Part shown: in pieces, positions 46,001-51,244 of the stretch
Numbering within the stretch: the first letter of the stretch is position 1
How the letters are laid out: each line of letters begins with the position of its first letter
Source: Planctomycetota bacterium
GTDB lineage: Bacteria > Planctomycetota > Phycisphaerae > UBA1845
Assembly: GCA_029558835.1 (NCBI GenBank)
Contig: JAKQDH010000020.1
Coordinates: forward strand, 1 to 53,683
Reading direction: 5' to 3'
Length of the DNA: 53,683 nt
Program-made: the position numbers and the translations under genes
The notes under the pieces: model-generated
Seen by the model: the letters and a program-made list of their open reading frames with translations, nothing else
Told to the model about the DNA's origin: nothing
Databases searched by the model: none

Positions 46001-46635
46001 GGGAGGCTCGCGCTGCCCTTGCCGGGCATGGGTCTCCGCGCCGCCGGGCCGCGCCGCCGGCGACATACCAGCGCCCCGGCCAGCAACAGCAACGCGCTGC
46101 CCGGCTCGGGCACCAGTCGGAACGCCATCGTTCCGTCCGCATACGGCACGCCACTTGGGTCAAGCGGAATGTGCGTGTTGCGGAAGGTCAGCAGGTGAAA
46201 GCCCGCCGGCAGCGCAAACGACTGCTTGCTGAACTCCGGCCGCAGCCACGCGACCGCCGGGTCCGACGTATACGGCGGATCATCCAGCGGGCCCACCGGT
46301 GGAAGCAGCGACGACCAGTCGGGCATCGCCGGGGTGACACCGAGCAGCCCCCCGTCCAGGTACACCTCGTTGCGGTCCGACACGACGTACAGGTCCGTCA
46401 CGTCCACCTGGATCGGGTTCGGCGAGTTGTACGAGAACAGGCCGGCGTAGAACGCCCCCTCGCTCATCAACTCATCGAGCACGATCCAGGTGCCGTCAAC
46501 CGGCACCAGCGCCCGCGAGTACGGCGCCGTGAGCGGGCTGCCCTGCAACGCGCTGACCGGCCCGCCCTGGGCAACACCTGACACCGCCAGCAGAAACACT
46601 ACGAGGCCCGATCGTGTAGCCAGTTGAAATGTCAT
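40078..46635 (-). CDS. Giant RTX-type repeat protein with internal PEP-CTERM and second signal peptide
   Basis: This is a 2185-residue open frame. The start at 46635 (AAGGAGAGG upstream) begins a signal peptide and a 200-residue exported domain that ends in a PEP-CTERM tail (LVPEPGSALLLLAGALVCRRRR, 174-195). No stop follows. Instead there is an internal ATG at 46029 with GGAG upstream and a second signal peptide (GLGTLAALGVALVLPPAVWA, 232-251). A coiled helical region follows (about 400-700). Next are RTX-type calcium-binding repeats (GGSGNDLIVGAGAADRLNG), first long spaced units, then eighteen strict 18-residue units with an FGN core. The end has an SdrD-B-like domain (RIDLDGDGVGDVGHAGV), Cys-rich segments and a last beta-rich domain. 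Calcium is expected to order the repeats outside the cell. The frame looks like two fused genes; if translation starts only at 46029, the product is a separate protein. Confidence 0.88.
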   Translation of the reverse strand: MTFQLATRSGLVVFLLAVSGVAQGGPVSALQGSPLTAPYSRALVPVDGTWIVLDELMSEGAFYAGLFSYNSPNPIQVDVTDLYVVSDRNEVYLDGGLLGVTPAMPDWSSLLPPVGPLDDPPYTSDPAVAWLRPEFSKQSFALPAGFHLLTFRNTHIPLDPSGVPYADGTMAFRLVPEPGSALLLLAGALVCRRRRGPAARRPMPGKGSASLPPVPHGCGADRPRAVARRHPGLGTLAALGVALVLPPAVWAATPCGTLTADVVGSVLEIQGTTGPDSLRVARSPGDPLVIEVFNPATAVTPGCSFDSSATLFGTIRVSADDGDDLVVFDDSHGVVSAGWVIEIDGGDGEDIVLGGIDLSAVPLSNALAMIDTLQQARDLIDRTLDLLDDAPSGCGTVPCLISNTGTVLASAGSDLVIPTAQYVRDIESELVQPSAAAVRDAHDRIANYLGTFLAGDAMDLAAEAETFTANVEVHVDEFELLLPMAEDLLSRAEVLYAHAASLGLSTQNGDAVGVFMQTIENHVTTIAEFAALCAEDPEPVESQFDEDLQDPSGLFGFCAEVERRIEALEAITDGVEASVDQVEAEGDAFETDGDNLEASADAIGDDENPTSAAAQMETEGDQLVATADGFSATADSLNTDWEQWVGQVEADLEARGDLMHGRGQTEVQGAADTLHNAADADVAAAADALRTAADQMLVDLDALMTVAAPLLRDDLTLLGGRGGCSVSATHTISGGPGNDALIGTTGSDLINGGSGNDLIVGAGAADRLNGDDGSDLIFGGGGADEIHGGAKVDLLVGNKGDDCLFGGGGQTLTRGSLTVELGDIFFGVAGHDTIVSGESEDDTLTEIDVAFGGDGNDRIRLSHGGTLTVGSFSLQFGNLVFGHDGDDDVLAADGIDVIFGGTGADTIQTGKGAALAIGSGSNAFRLALGDLIFGGDDDDTIDSDDPDANRADDDIDVVFGGNGEDTIHGYGGGLLSVGDAGNPDFALQLGNLIFGGNQDDEITTLDGIDVIFGGDGDDTVTAGRGALLTIGSGNNEFRLALGDLIFGRDGDDTLHGDDPEADRADDDIDVIFGGNGEDTIHGYGGGLLSLGDPDDPDFELRLGNVLFGGDQNDEIDALDGIDLIFGGEGDDTASGGEGHLLEIDDDFSIDLGDLIFGQAGDDTLHGDAADPPDSGDDDGIDVIFGGPGADGIYGGTGGQIEVPDQDFCLLFGNLLFGGPDDDTLRGDYLNWDSGDPRGGIDLIFGAGGNDTLEGAGGSLIVVGSITSGQAVVIWFGNLLFGGPGDDVIAGADAASLCTGVNEDLDDLLNGLGVSDLGGGADLIFAGAGNDTVDAYNGIDFVFGSGGDDVLRADHGGILIVPTPLVIAFGNLMFGSDGEDDITSLGRIGLPTVPPLEIDLLFGGPCDDVISAGDGLNLVFGNKADDLIAAGDGINVLFGNQGADDITAGTGLNVAFGNSGDDVITAGDGVNVLFGNADDDIINGGMGLNIAFGNRGDDLVQAGLGIAILFGNSGTDEVRGGDGVSLAFGNRGDDLVRGGNGLAVLFGNAGNDDVAGANGLNVAFGNADHDLVAAGAGLAVLFGNQGEDRLRSGPGLSVLFGNRDGDILQSGGGLYIAFGNADADVIVGGGGLNLLFGNRGDDQFFGGNGVNIAFGNRENDLIRGGGSADFLFGNLGADTMTGGGTKDFMFGNRDDDCLSSDGGADFVFGNRGNDQVRSGSDGDCDWLFGNRGNDGLYRCQTCDKRFGGRGNDSKSDSCDGCSLSAPARGEVRGTVRIDLDGDGVGDVGHAGVMVTAGSFSAVTDADGRYRIAGLAVGGYTVAQTVPAGYEQVSAPPTYSITINSMGIDLYQGRDFVNREDCFVAPDGWSCLGNGCDPADPGCQPVAVQQVLRCPDTGEICDEAGDCPCNTCVPSWAVVECECNPECYVILDPATGPQCSTCIGGGEVQPCDLVEQDGIYRCVCPEPDCPTDLSMFFFSGTVTSVFNLATAPPPWDQVLLGTSWSVTYWFVRSTPDQNADPTLGDYPAVVYYYLQVGPATASGALTPGATLIRNSSLFANQYDAYEASWTVAPASGTVLVQLRDFTQTAWTLAGLSPRDELPLCPDVVLNRFARRIFRVDGPPNPSWNIVGSIDGFECIDCASGLPVPAPVKVDNAPATDRDIGRTPVGSTPSGPRGVTRVPQRANP
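41382..42410 (-). repeat. Eighteen tandem 54-bp repeats encoding FGN-type RTX units
   Basis: Each unit encodes about FGNxGDDxIxAGxGxNVL, so the period is 18 residues or 54 bp. Typical members are FGNKADDLIAAGDGINVL and FGNSGDDVITAGDGVNVL. Each is two nonapeptides, one of the usual Gly/Asp type and one starting FGN. Eighteen FGN units can be counted. The regular spacing makes the DNA a tandem repeat open to copy-number change. Confidence 0.85.
43240..44010 (-). repeat. Two tandem units of about 113 residues in the RTX gene
   Basis: The segments containing FRLALGDLIFGRDGDDTL and FRLALGDLIFGGDDDDTI, each followed by DDDIDV and FGGNGEDTIHGYGGGLLS, are near copies about 113 residues apart. They are larger duplicated blocks of RTX units, distinct from the 18-residue units. 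Confidence 0.75.
45880..45942 (-). other. Second, internal signal peptide of the RTX frame
   Basis: Codons here give GLGTLAALGVALVLPPAVWA, preceded by a basic stretch (RPRAVARRH) and followed by an Ala-type cleavage site (VWA, then ATPCG). It has all parts of a signal peptide but sits 230 residues into the frame, after a PEP-CTERM tail. Confidence 0.75.
46027..46037 (-). promoter_or_regulatory. Internal start codon with ribosome-binding site in the RTX frame
   Basis: On the minus strand GGAGA (46033-46037) precedes an ATG (46027-46029) by four bases. Starting here gives a product that begins with the second signal peptide. No other gene is needed to explain the site. Confidence 0.55.
46048..46116 (-). 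other. Internal PEP-CTERM sorting signal
   Basis: The encoded segment LVPEPGSALLLLAGALVCRRRR has the Pro-Glu-Pro motif, hydrophobic helix and Arg cluster of PEP-CTERM tails. Such tails normally end the protein; here the frame runs on for about 1990 residues. Confidence 0.8.
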
Positions 46636-46824
46636 CTCTACCTCTCCTTGCGTGCTCAGGCACGTCGCGCGCATCGCACCCGCGCAAGAACTGGTCCCGC
46701 CGCACCCCGCTGCGCGGCCGGCACACCTTCGTTTGTGGAACGGTTCAGATACGGCCCGAGACGGGTCCGGCGTTCAGCCAGCGGTGGCCTGACGCGTGAT
46801 CCGACGAACCCTGGATACAGGACT

Positions 46825-46851
46825 ATTGTAGTACCGGTTGGCGGCAATCAA
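46825..46851 (-). promoter_or_regulatory. Promoter of the RTX/PEP-CTERM gene (TTGATT-15-TACAAT)
   Basis: On the minus strand TTGATT (46846-46851) and TACAAT (46825-46830) are 15 bp apart; the spacer is short and the -10 is good. The -10 lies 190 bp before the start codon at 46635, nearly the same as for the PEP-CTERM gene at 38338. Confidence 0.5.
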
Positions 46852-46904
46852 GGGCGACCGCGCCCAAAGCCTTCGTCTGCCGTCCGGCGGGGGCAACCTG
46901 CTGC

Positions 46905-46938
46905 GTCATAAAACCTTTATGGAAAACAGGTTATGGCG
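46905..46938. promoter_or_regulatory. Shared 34-bp upstream motif, copy B
   Basis: The plus-strand sequence begins GTCATAAAACCTTT and ends GGAAAACAGGTTATGGCG. It is related to copy A (38607-38640) over its whole length and lies 270 bp before the start codon of the leftward RTX gene. Confidence 0.55.
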
Positions 46939-47078
46939 CTCTTAGGGGGGGAGCGAATACTTGTGGCGGCGGAGGCAGACCGAGCGTCCGCGGCTGCGGA
47001 GTCCGTTACGAACGACGACGCCGTGTGACGTTCTGGCTGGCGTGCGGTCGGCGGCAGCCGATCGTATCATCCCCGACC

Positions 47079-48167
47079 ATGCAACCGCGCATTCTGCTCG
47101 TCTCCACGTACCATCCTGAGTACCTGACGCAGTGCTACGCCCACCACGCCGGCTGGGCCGGGCTCGACTTCGAGGCGCAGGTAACGCATCTGTTGGGCTC
47201 GGGCTTTGCCTTGGGCGACGCGTACCCGGTGTTCCTGCGAGCGGCCGGGTGGGATGCGCGCGAGGTGATCGTCAATGCGGACGTTGCCCAGTCGCAGTGG
47301 GCAGTCGAGCATGGGCTTGCCCTCAGCGGCAACGTGCATGACCAGCGTCGGCAGGTGCTTTCCGCCCAGCTCGAGCACTACCGGCCTGAAGTGCTGTACG
47401 TGTTCGAGTGGTCGCCGCTGGGCGATGCGTTCCTGGTGGAGATGAAATCTCACGTTCGGCTGGTCGTCGGGCAGATTTCCTCGCCGCTGCGGCCGGACCG
47501 GACGTACGCCGCCTACGACCTGATGATCTCATCCTGGCCGCCGATCGTGGAGTACTTCCGCCACGAGGGCCGCGCGGCTGAGCACCTCAAGAGCGCCTTT
47601 GATGACCGTGTGCTGGCGAAGCTGTCGCCCGCGGAACCGCTCCATGACGTCACCTTCGTAGGCGGCTTCGCGCCGTCACACCCCGACCGCATCCCCTGGC
47701 TCGAACGGTTGCTGGAACAGGTCAAAGTGGACATCTTCGGCTACGGGCTGGAACGCGTGCCCGAGGGCTCGCCGATTCGACGCCACCACCGCGGGGCGGT
47801 CTGGGGGCTGGGCATGTACGAGGTGCTCCAGCGCTCTCGCCTGACGCTGAACCTCCACGCCCGAATCGATGTTCGCGGGCGGGTGGACACGACGGTAGCG
47901 GCCGCCATGCGCTTGTTCGAGGCGACCGGGGTCGGCACCTGCCTGCTCACCGACGCCAAGGCCAACCTGCACGAGATGTTCGAACCCGGCCGGGAGGTCC
48001 TGACCTTCCGCAGCGATGGTGAGTGCATCGACCTTATCCGCCACTACCTCGTTCATCCCGAGCAGCGTGGCGCGGTAGCGGCGGCCGGGCAGGCCCGTAC
48101 CCGGCGCGACCACACCTACGCCGTCCGCATGCGGGAGCTGAGCGACATCCTTACGCGGTCGTTGTGA
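47079..48167 (+). CDS. Glycosyltransferase-like protein (CgeB / Glyco_trans_1_2 type)
   Basis: This is a 362-residue cytoplasmic protein. The start MQPRILLVS gives the first beta-strand of a GT-B fold; the longer frame from 47025 only adds a poor extension. The C-terminal third (LTLNLHARIDVRGRVDTTVAAAMRLFEATGVGTCLLTDAKANL, then PGREVLTFRSDGECIDLIRHYL) matches the CgeB-type glycosyltransferase C-terminal domain, in which a donor nucleotide sugar is bound. The middle (YVFEWSPLGDAFLVEMKSHVR; HDVTFVGGFAPSHPDRIPWLERLL) is also typical. The sugar and acceptor are unknown. The next glycosyltransferase on the same strand lies 365 bp away, which suggests a role in surface polysaccharide or glycoprotein synthesis. 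No strong ribosome-binding site is seen. Confidence 0.78.
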   Translation: MQPRILLVSTYHPEYLTQCYAHHAGWAGLDFEAQVTHLLGSGFALGDAYPVFLRAAGWDAREVIVNADVAQSQWAVEHGLALSGNVHDQRRQVLSAQLEHYRPEVLYVFEWSPLGDAFLVEMKSHVRLVVGQISSPLRPDRTYAAYDLMISSWPPIVEYFRHEGRAAEHLKSAFDDRVLAKLSPAEPLHDVTFVGGFAPSHPDRIPWLERLLEQVKVDIFGYGLERVPEGSPIRRHHRGAVWGLGMYEVLQRSRLTLNLHARIDVRGRVDTTVAAAMRLFEATGVGTCLLTDAKANLHEMFEPGREVLTFRSDGECIDLIRHYLVHPEQRGAVAAAGQARTRRDHTYAVRMRELSDILTRSL

Positions 48168-48532
48168 CGGCCACGGCTTCCCGCAGACCTCCAACGCTCG
48201 ACCCCAACGGAGGTTCCGAAGTCTCCCCCGAACAGGGCCTGCGAGACGCAGTGATGCTGGTCTTGCGTCTTGCCTATGCTTTCCAGTCACCCCAACCTGT
48301 TACCTTGCGATTGCCCAGTTTAACTCACAACCGATAATCAACGCTTCATGGAGCGGTGATTATCGGACACTCATTCGGTCGCGTCCGTTACCGGACGATC
48401 ATCGGGTGTTCAACACCGCCTGAACGGGTCGCGCGCCTCAGGGTGGGCGGTAGCCGTGTCCGCGGCGCAGATGCCTCCCGGCCACGTTGTTTCGCTCGCA
48501 GGCGTCGGCCTCGCCGACCGATAAATCCGCCG
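48168..48532. other. Intergenic region with operator-like palindrome
   Basis: No gene is supported between the two glycosyltransferases. A perfect 10-bp inverted repeat (48332-48367) overlaps a possible -10 box and is listed separately. A smaller hairpin (GTCCG/CGGAC) lies at 48384-48397. Confidence 0.5.
48332..48367. promoter_or_regulatory. Operator-like inverted repeat overlapping a possible promoter
   Basis: CCGATAATCA (48332-48341) and TGATTATCGG (48358-48367) are exact reverse complements with a 16-bp spacer that can also partly pair. GATAAT (48334-48339) inside the left arm lies 16 bp after TTGCCC (48312-48317) and could be a -10 box for the GT4 gene. No T-run follows, so a terminator is unlikely. 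Confidence 0.45.
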
Positions 48533-49804
48533 ATGACCTCTGCCTTCGACCAGCCCACGATCAGCGTGGCCGTTGTGAACTCCGCCGACTATGCCGGCGG
48601 GGCCGAGACGATTGCCCGAATGCTCCGCGACGGGCTAGCAGGACGGGGGCATCGCGCACAGCTCTTCGTCGGGCGACGCCGTGGCCCCGACGGCGACCCC
48701 GGCATCGAGGAGATTGCGGCAACGGCGGCTGAACGGGGGGTCGCCCAGCGCTTCGCTCGCAAGGGGTTCTTCAGTCTGGGCGTGCCGGCGTCGCGTCGGT
48801 TCTGCAGCGCCGGGCGACTCGACGAGTTTGACCTGATCCACCTGCATAACGTCCACGGGCACTACTTGTGCCTTAGCGCCGTGCCGAGGTTGGCGGGACT
48901 CCGGCCGCTGGTGTGGACGTTCCACGACTACTTCCCGATCACGGGTGGCTGTGCGTTTCCGTTTGAGTGTGAGGGCTGGCGGAGCCGGTGTGGTTCATGC
49001 CCACAGCTTGGGCGGTACCCGCTGGTCACGCCGTTTGACCGGACCCGCCGGTTGCAGGCGATCAAGCGCAAGCTGTTCGCCGCGCTCCCGGTAACGATCA
49101 TCGCCCCGTCGGCGCACCTCGCGCGGGCGATTGAATCGAGCGGCGTGTTTCCGCAGGCGGACGTGCGGGTGATTCCCTACGGCGTGGATACGGAGGTCTT
49201 TCATCCCCAGCGCGACGGCGCGCGTCAGGCACTGGGCATTGCAGGGGACGTGCCCGTTGTGCTGGTTGCGGCCCAGGGGCTCGATGATCCGCGGAAGGGC
49301 GTCGCCCACGCGGTGGAAGCGCTTCAGCGGGCGGCCGCGCCCGGTACGCTTGTGCTCCTCGCCGGCAGTGGGGACCAGCGAACCGTCGCCGACGCCGTGG
49401 CTCCACTGCGGGTGCGCTCGCTGGGCTACGTCGCGGACCGGGCCGAGTTGGCACGCTGCTACGCGGCCGCTGATCTGATGGTTTTCACGTCGCTGGCCGA
49501 GAATCTGCCCTGCGTGGTGCTGGAGGCGATGGCGAGCGGGACGGCCGTGGCGGCGTTCGCCATCCCGGGTGTCGATGAGGAGATCGCGGCCGGGCGGACC
49601 GGCTTCCTCGTGCCGCCCGGCGACGCGGCCGGACTGGCGCGCACCCTACGCGAAGTGATGGCCGATCGAGCGAAGCTGTCCGCGGTCGGGGTGGCCGCCC
49701 GCGGGCACATCGAAGAGCACTTCAGCATCGACCTGTTCCTGGACCGCCACGAACGGCTGTACCGCGAAATCCTCGCGCGGCGGCCGGCCGCATGCGCCCT
49801 GTGA
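48533..49804 (+). CDS. Glycosyltransferase family 4
   Basis: This is a 423-residue GT-B glycosyltransferase. The start SVAVVNSADYAGGAETIARML gives the usual N-terminal nucleotide-fold motif with GGAE. The middle has TFHDYFPITGGCAFPFECEGWRSRCGSCPQLG, a Cys-rich segment seen in WcaC-like GT4 enzymes. The C-terminal domain binds the donor sugar: IPYGVDTEVFHP, LVAAQGLDDPRKG, then the EX7E-like site LAENLPCVVLEAMASGTAVAA and GFLVPPGDAAGLA. GT4 enzymes are retaining transferases that use nucleotide sugars for polysaccharide or lipid-linked glycans; donor and acceptor are unknown. The ATG at 48533 is chosen because the longer frame from 48356 adds Arg-rich sequence with no similarity. It follows the CgeB-type gene in the same direction. 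Confidence 0.9.
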   Translation: MTSAFDQPTISVAVVNSADYAGGAETIARMLRDGLAGRGHRAQLFVGRRRGPDGDPGIEEIAATAAERGVAQRFARKGFFSLGVPASRRFCSAGRLDEFDLIHLHNVHGHYLCLSAVPRLAGLRPLVWTFHDYFPITGGCAFPFECEGWRSRCGSCPQLGRYPLVTPFDRTRRLQAIKRKLFAALPVTIIAPSAHLARAIESSGVFPQADVRVIPYGVDTEVFHPQRDGARQALGIAGDVPVVLVAAQGLDDPRKGVAHAVEALQRAAAPGTLVLLAGSGDQRTVADAVAPLRVRSLGYVADRAELARCYAAADLMVFTSLAENLPCVVLEAMASGTAVAAFAIPGVDEEIAAGRTGFLVPPGDAAGLARTLREVMADRAKLSAVGVAARGHIEEHFSIDLFLDRHERLYREILARRPAACAL

Positions 49805-49897
49805 AGCGAGCTTGACGGTAGCGACTTCCCCTCCGGGCGTCACGCAATCCCGCGGGACCGTATGGCCGGGACGGCGAGATTCGCGCAAGATGCACGC

Positions 49898-50809
49898 ATG
49901 TCCGCGGAGGCGAACGAGTTTGAGGTTGCCCTGGCAGCCGCCCTGGCGCGATGGGGCATTGCGCTTTCGCCGGATCAAGTCGCTCAGCTTCGCCGCCATT
50001 ACGAGTTGATGCTGGCCGCCAACAAGCACATGAACCTCACCCGCATCACGGCGCCGGTGGAGGCGGCCGTGTTGCACTATGCGGACTCGCTCGCACTGCT
50101 GTGCTGGGCGGGGCTTGAGCGAGTGTGTCGGGACCCCCTCACCCTGCCCTCTCCCCCTGGGGGGGTGTTCGGCGTCTCCCTCGTGGGGGGCGGACATGCC
50201 AGTGGGGCCCGGGAGGCGCCTTCGCCTTTGCCGCCCTCACCCCTGCCCCTCTCCCGGGGGGAGAGGGGTCTAGAGGGCCCGGCTGGGGTCGACGGGCAAG
50301 TGGACGCGCGAGTGGAAGCGCGGGTCGACGGGCGACGTAGCGGGCGGCTTGATGTGCTGGACGTGGGCACGGGGGCGGGGTTTCCGGCGATTCCGCTGGC
50401 GGTGCTGCGCCCCGAGTGGCGGATCACCGCGATCGACTCGACGGGAAAGAAGATCCGCTTCGTGGAGGAAGCGCTGCGGGAACTCGCACTGAGCAACGTG
50501 ACCGCGTTGCATGCCCGATCGGAGCACTGGCACCCGCCGCGGCCATTCGAGGTGGTGCTCCTGCGTGCGGTGGCGCCGCTGGCCGAGGGTATGCGCAAGG
50601 TTGCGCATCTGGTTCGCCCCGGTGGCTATCTCATCGCGTACAAGTCCCCACAACTGGAAGAGCCGGAACGTGCGGCCGCGATGGTCGAGGCCCGCCGACT
50701 ACACCTGCGCGAAGTGGACCGTTTCCACTATGACCTGCATCTGCGAGAAGAGACGATCAGCAGAGCCCTATGGGTCTCGGTGACGCGACCCGACGCCGGC
50801 GTCGTTTGA
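49898..50809 (+). CDS. rsmG: 16S rRNA (guanine-527-N7)-methyltransferase with in-frame repeat insertion
   Basis: RsmG (GidB) methylates G527 of 16S rRNA using S-adenosylmethionine. The 303-residue product keeps the family pattern: helical N terminus with LSPDQVAQLRRHYELMLAANKHMNLTRI, then HYADSLALL, the SAM motif LDVGTGAGFPAIPLAVLRPEW, DSTGKKIRFVEEAL, and LLRAVAPLAEGMRKVAHLVRPGGYLIAYK. Between HYADSLALL and LDVGTGAGFP, where RsmG usually has about 10 residues, there are some 70 extra ones (DPLTLPSPPGG, PSPLPLSRGERG and Arg/Asp repeats). These are translated copies of a dispersed DNA element (50136-50165 and 50234-50267) that kept the frame. The enzyme may still work if the insert loops out. 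Homologs are usually 200-240 residues. Start 49898 is preferred; 49862 is an alternative. Confidence 0.9.
   Translation: MSAEANEFEVALAAALARWGIALSPDQVAQLRRHYELMLAANKHMNLTRITAPVEAAVLHYADSLALLCWAGLERVCRDPLTLPSPPGGVFGVSLVGGGHASGAREAPSPLPPSPLPLSRGERGLEGPAGVDGQVDARVEARVDGRRSGRLDVLDVGTGAGFPAIPLAVLRPEWRITAIDSTGKKIRFVEEALRELALSNVTALHARSEHWHPPRPFEVVLLRAVAPLAEGMRKVAHLVRPGGYLIAYKSPQLEEPERAAAMVEARRLHLREVDRFHYDLHLREETISRALWVSVTRPDAGVV
50136..50165 (+). repeat. Dispersed GC-rich hairpin element, copy 2 (inside rsmG)
   Basis: The sequence CCCTCACCCTGCCCTCTCCC followed by CCTGGGGG matches the element at 18831-18862 on the other strand. Here it lies in the rsmG reading frame and is read as PLTLPSPPGG, a peptide known from translated intergenic repeats. 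Confidence 0.75.
50234..50267 (+). repeat. Dispersed GC-rich hairpin element, copy 3 (inside rsmG)
   Basis: CCCTCACCCCTGCCCCTCTC followed by CCGGGGGGAGAGGG is a second copy in the same orientation, 98 bp after copy 2. Its arms (CCCTCTCCC and GGGGAGAGGG type) form a strong hairpin. It is read in frame as SPLPLSRGERG. Confidence 0.75.
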
Positions 50810-50880
50810 GCGCTGGAGGGACTCAAAGAGGTGGCCAAGGCGTGAGCTCCGGGAGTCGGCGATGCGTGATGAATCTAGCA

Positions 50881-50944
50881 AGCCCCGGAGGGGCGGCGGA
50901 TCATAACGCACAACGTCGCGCCGTTCTGCCGCCCCTCCGGGGCT
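50881..50944. repeat. Inverted repeat with 17-bp perfect arms
   Basis: AGCCCCGGAGGGGCGGC (50881-50897) and its exact reverse complement (50928-50944) enclose a 30-bp loop. It could be a bidirectional terminator after rsmG or a REP-like repeat; no T-run supports a simple terminator. Confidence 0.6.
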
Positions 50945-50977
50945 CACCCAGAGATAGATGGGAGGGAAAATCGCCCT

Positions 50978-50998
50978 CCAGGGGCTGCAAGCCCCTGG
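50978..50998. repeat. Short hairpin CCAGGGGCT / AGCCCCTGG
   Basis: A 9-bp perfect stem closes a 3-base loop. It lies 34 bp after the larger inverted repeat and may belong to the same composite element. Confidence 0.55.
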
Positions 50999-51244
50999 CA
51001 ACGAACGTCGGCCCTTACCAGGGCCGCAGACGCGCACGCCGGCCGGCCCGAGGGGAAGCGAAGTGACATTCGACCTCCCCCGCGAAGTTCCGCGCGACCC
51101 GTGACAGTTTCATACCGCTTCCGACACCTCCCGCCGACAAATGAGGTACGATGTTGGTGATGTTACCATCCGACCCGGCCGGGGCCGGGCAGCGCTCCAG
51201 GCTCGCGAGCGGGTTGACTTTCCAGGAATCCAGGAGGTGTCCCA

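Larger units (their letters stand above)
46636..47078. promoter_or_regulatory. Divergent control region of the RTX gene and a glycosyltransferase gene
   Basis: The gap holds a sigma-70-like promoter for the RTX gene (46825-46851) and the second copy of the 34-bp motif (46905-46938). No gene is seen. The region around the motif is locally AT-richer than its surroundings. Confidence 0.55.
50810..51244. other. Intergenic region with strong hairpins
   Basis: No gene is supported between rsmG and the three-repeat protein. Two hairpin elements are present (50881-50944 and 50978-50998). The end holds the AGGAGGTG ribosome-binding site (51232-51239) of the next gene. Confidence 0.55.

Noticed and set aside
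41932..46581. A very long plus-strand frame opposite the RTX gene
   Set aside because: It is the mirror of a repetitive GC-rich gene. Its sequence is a monotonous run of Val, Ala, Asp and Glu with no domain, while the minus strand has clear RTX and signal features.
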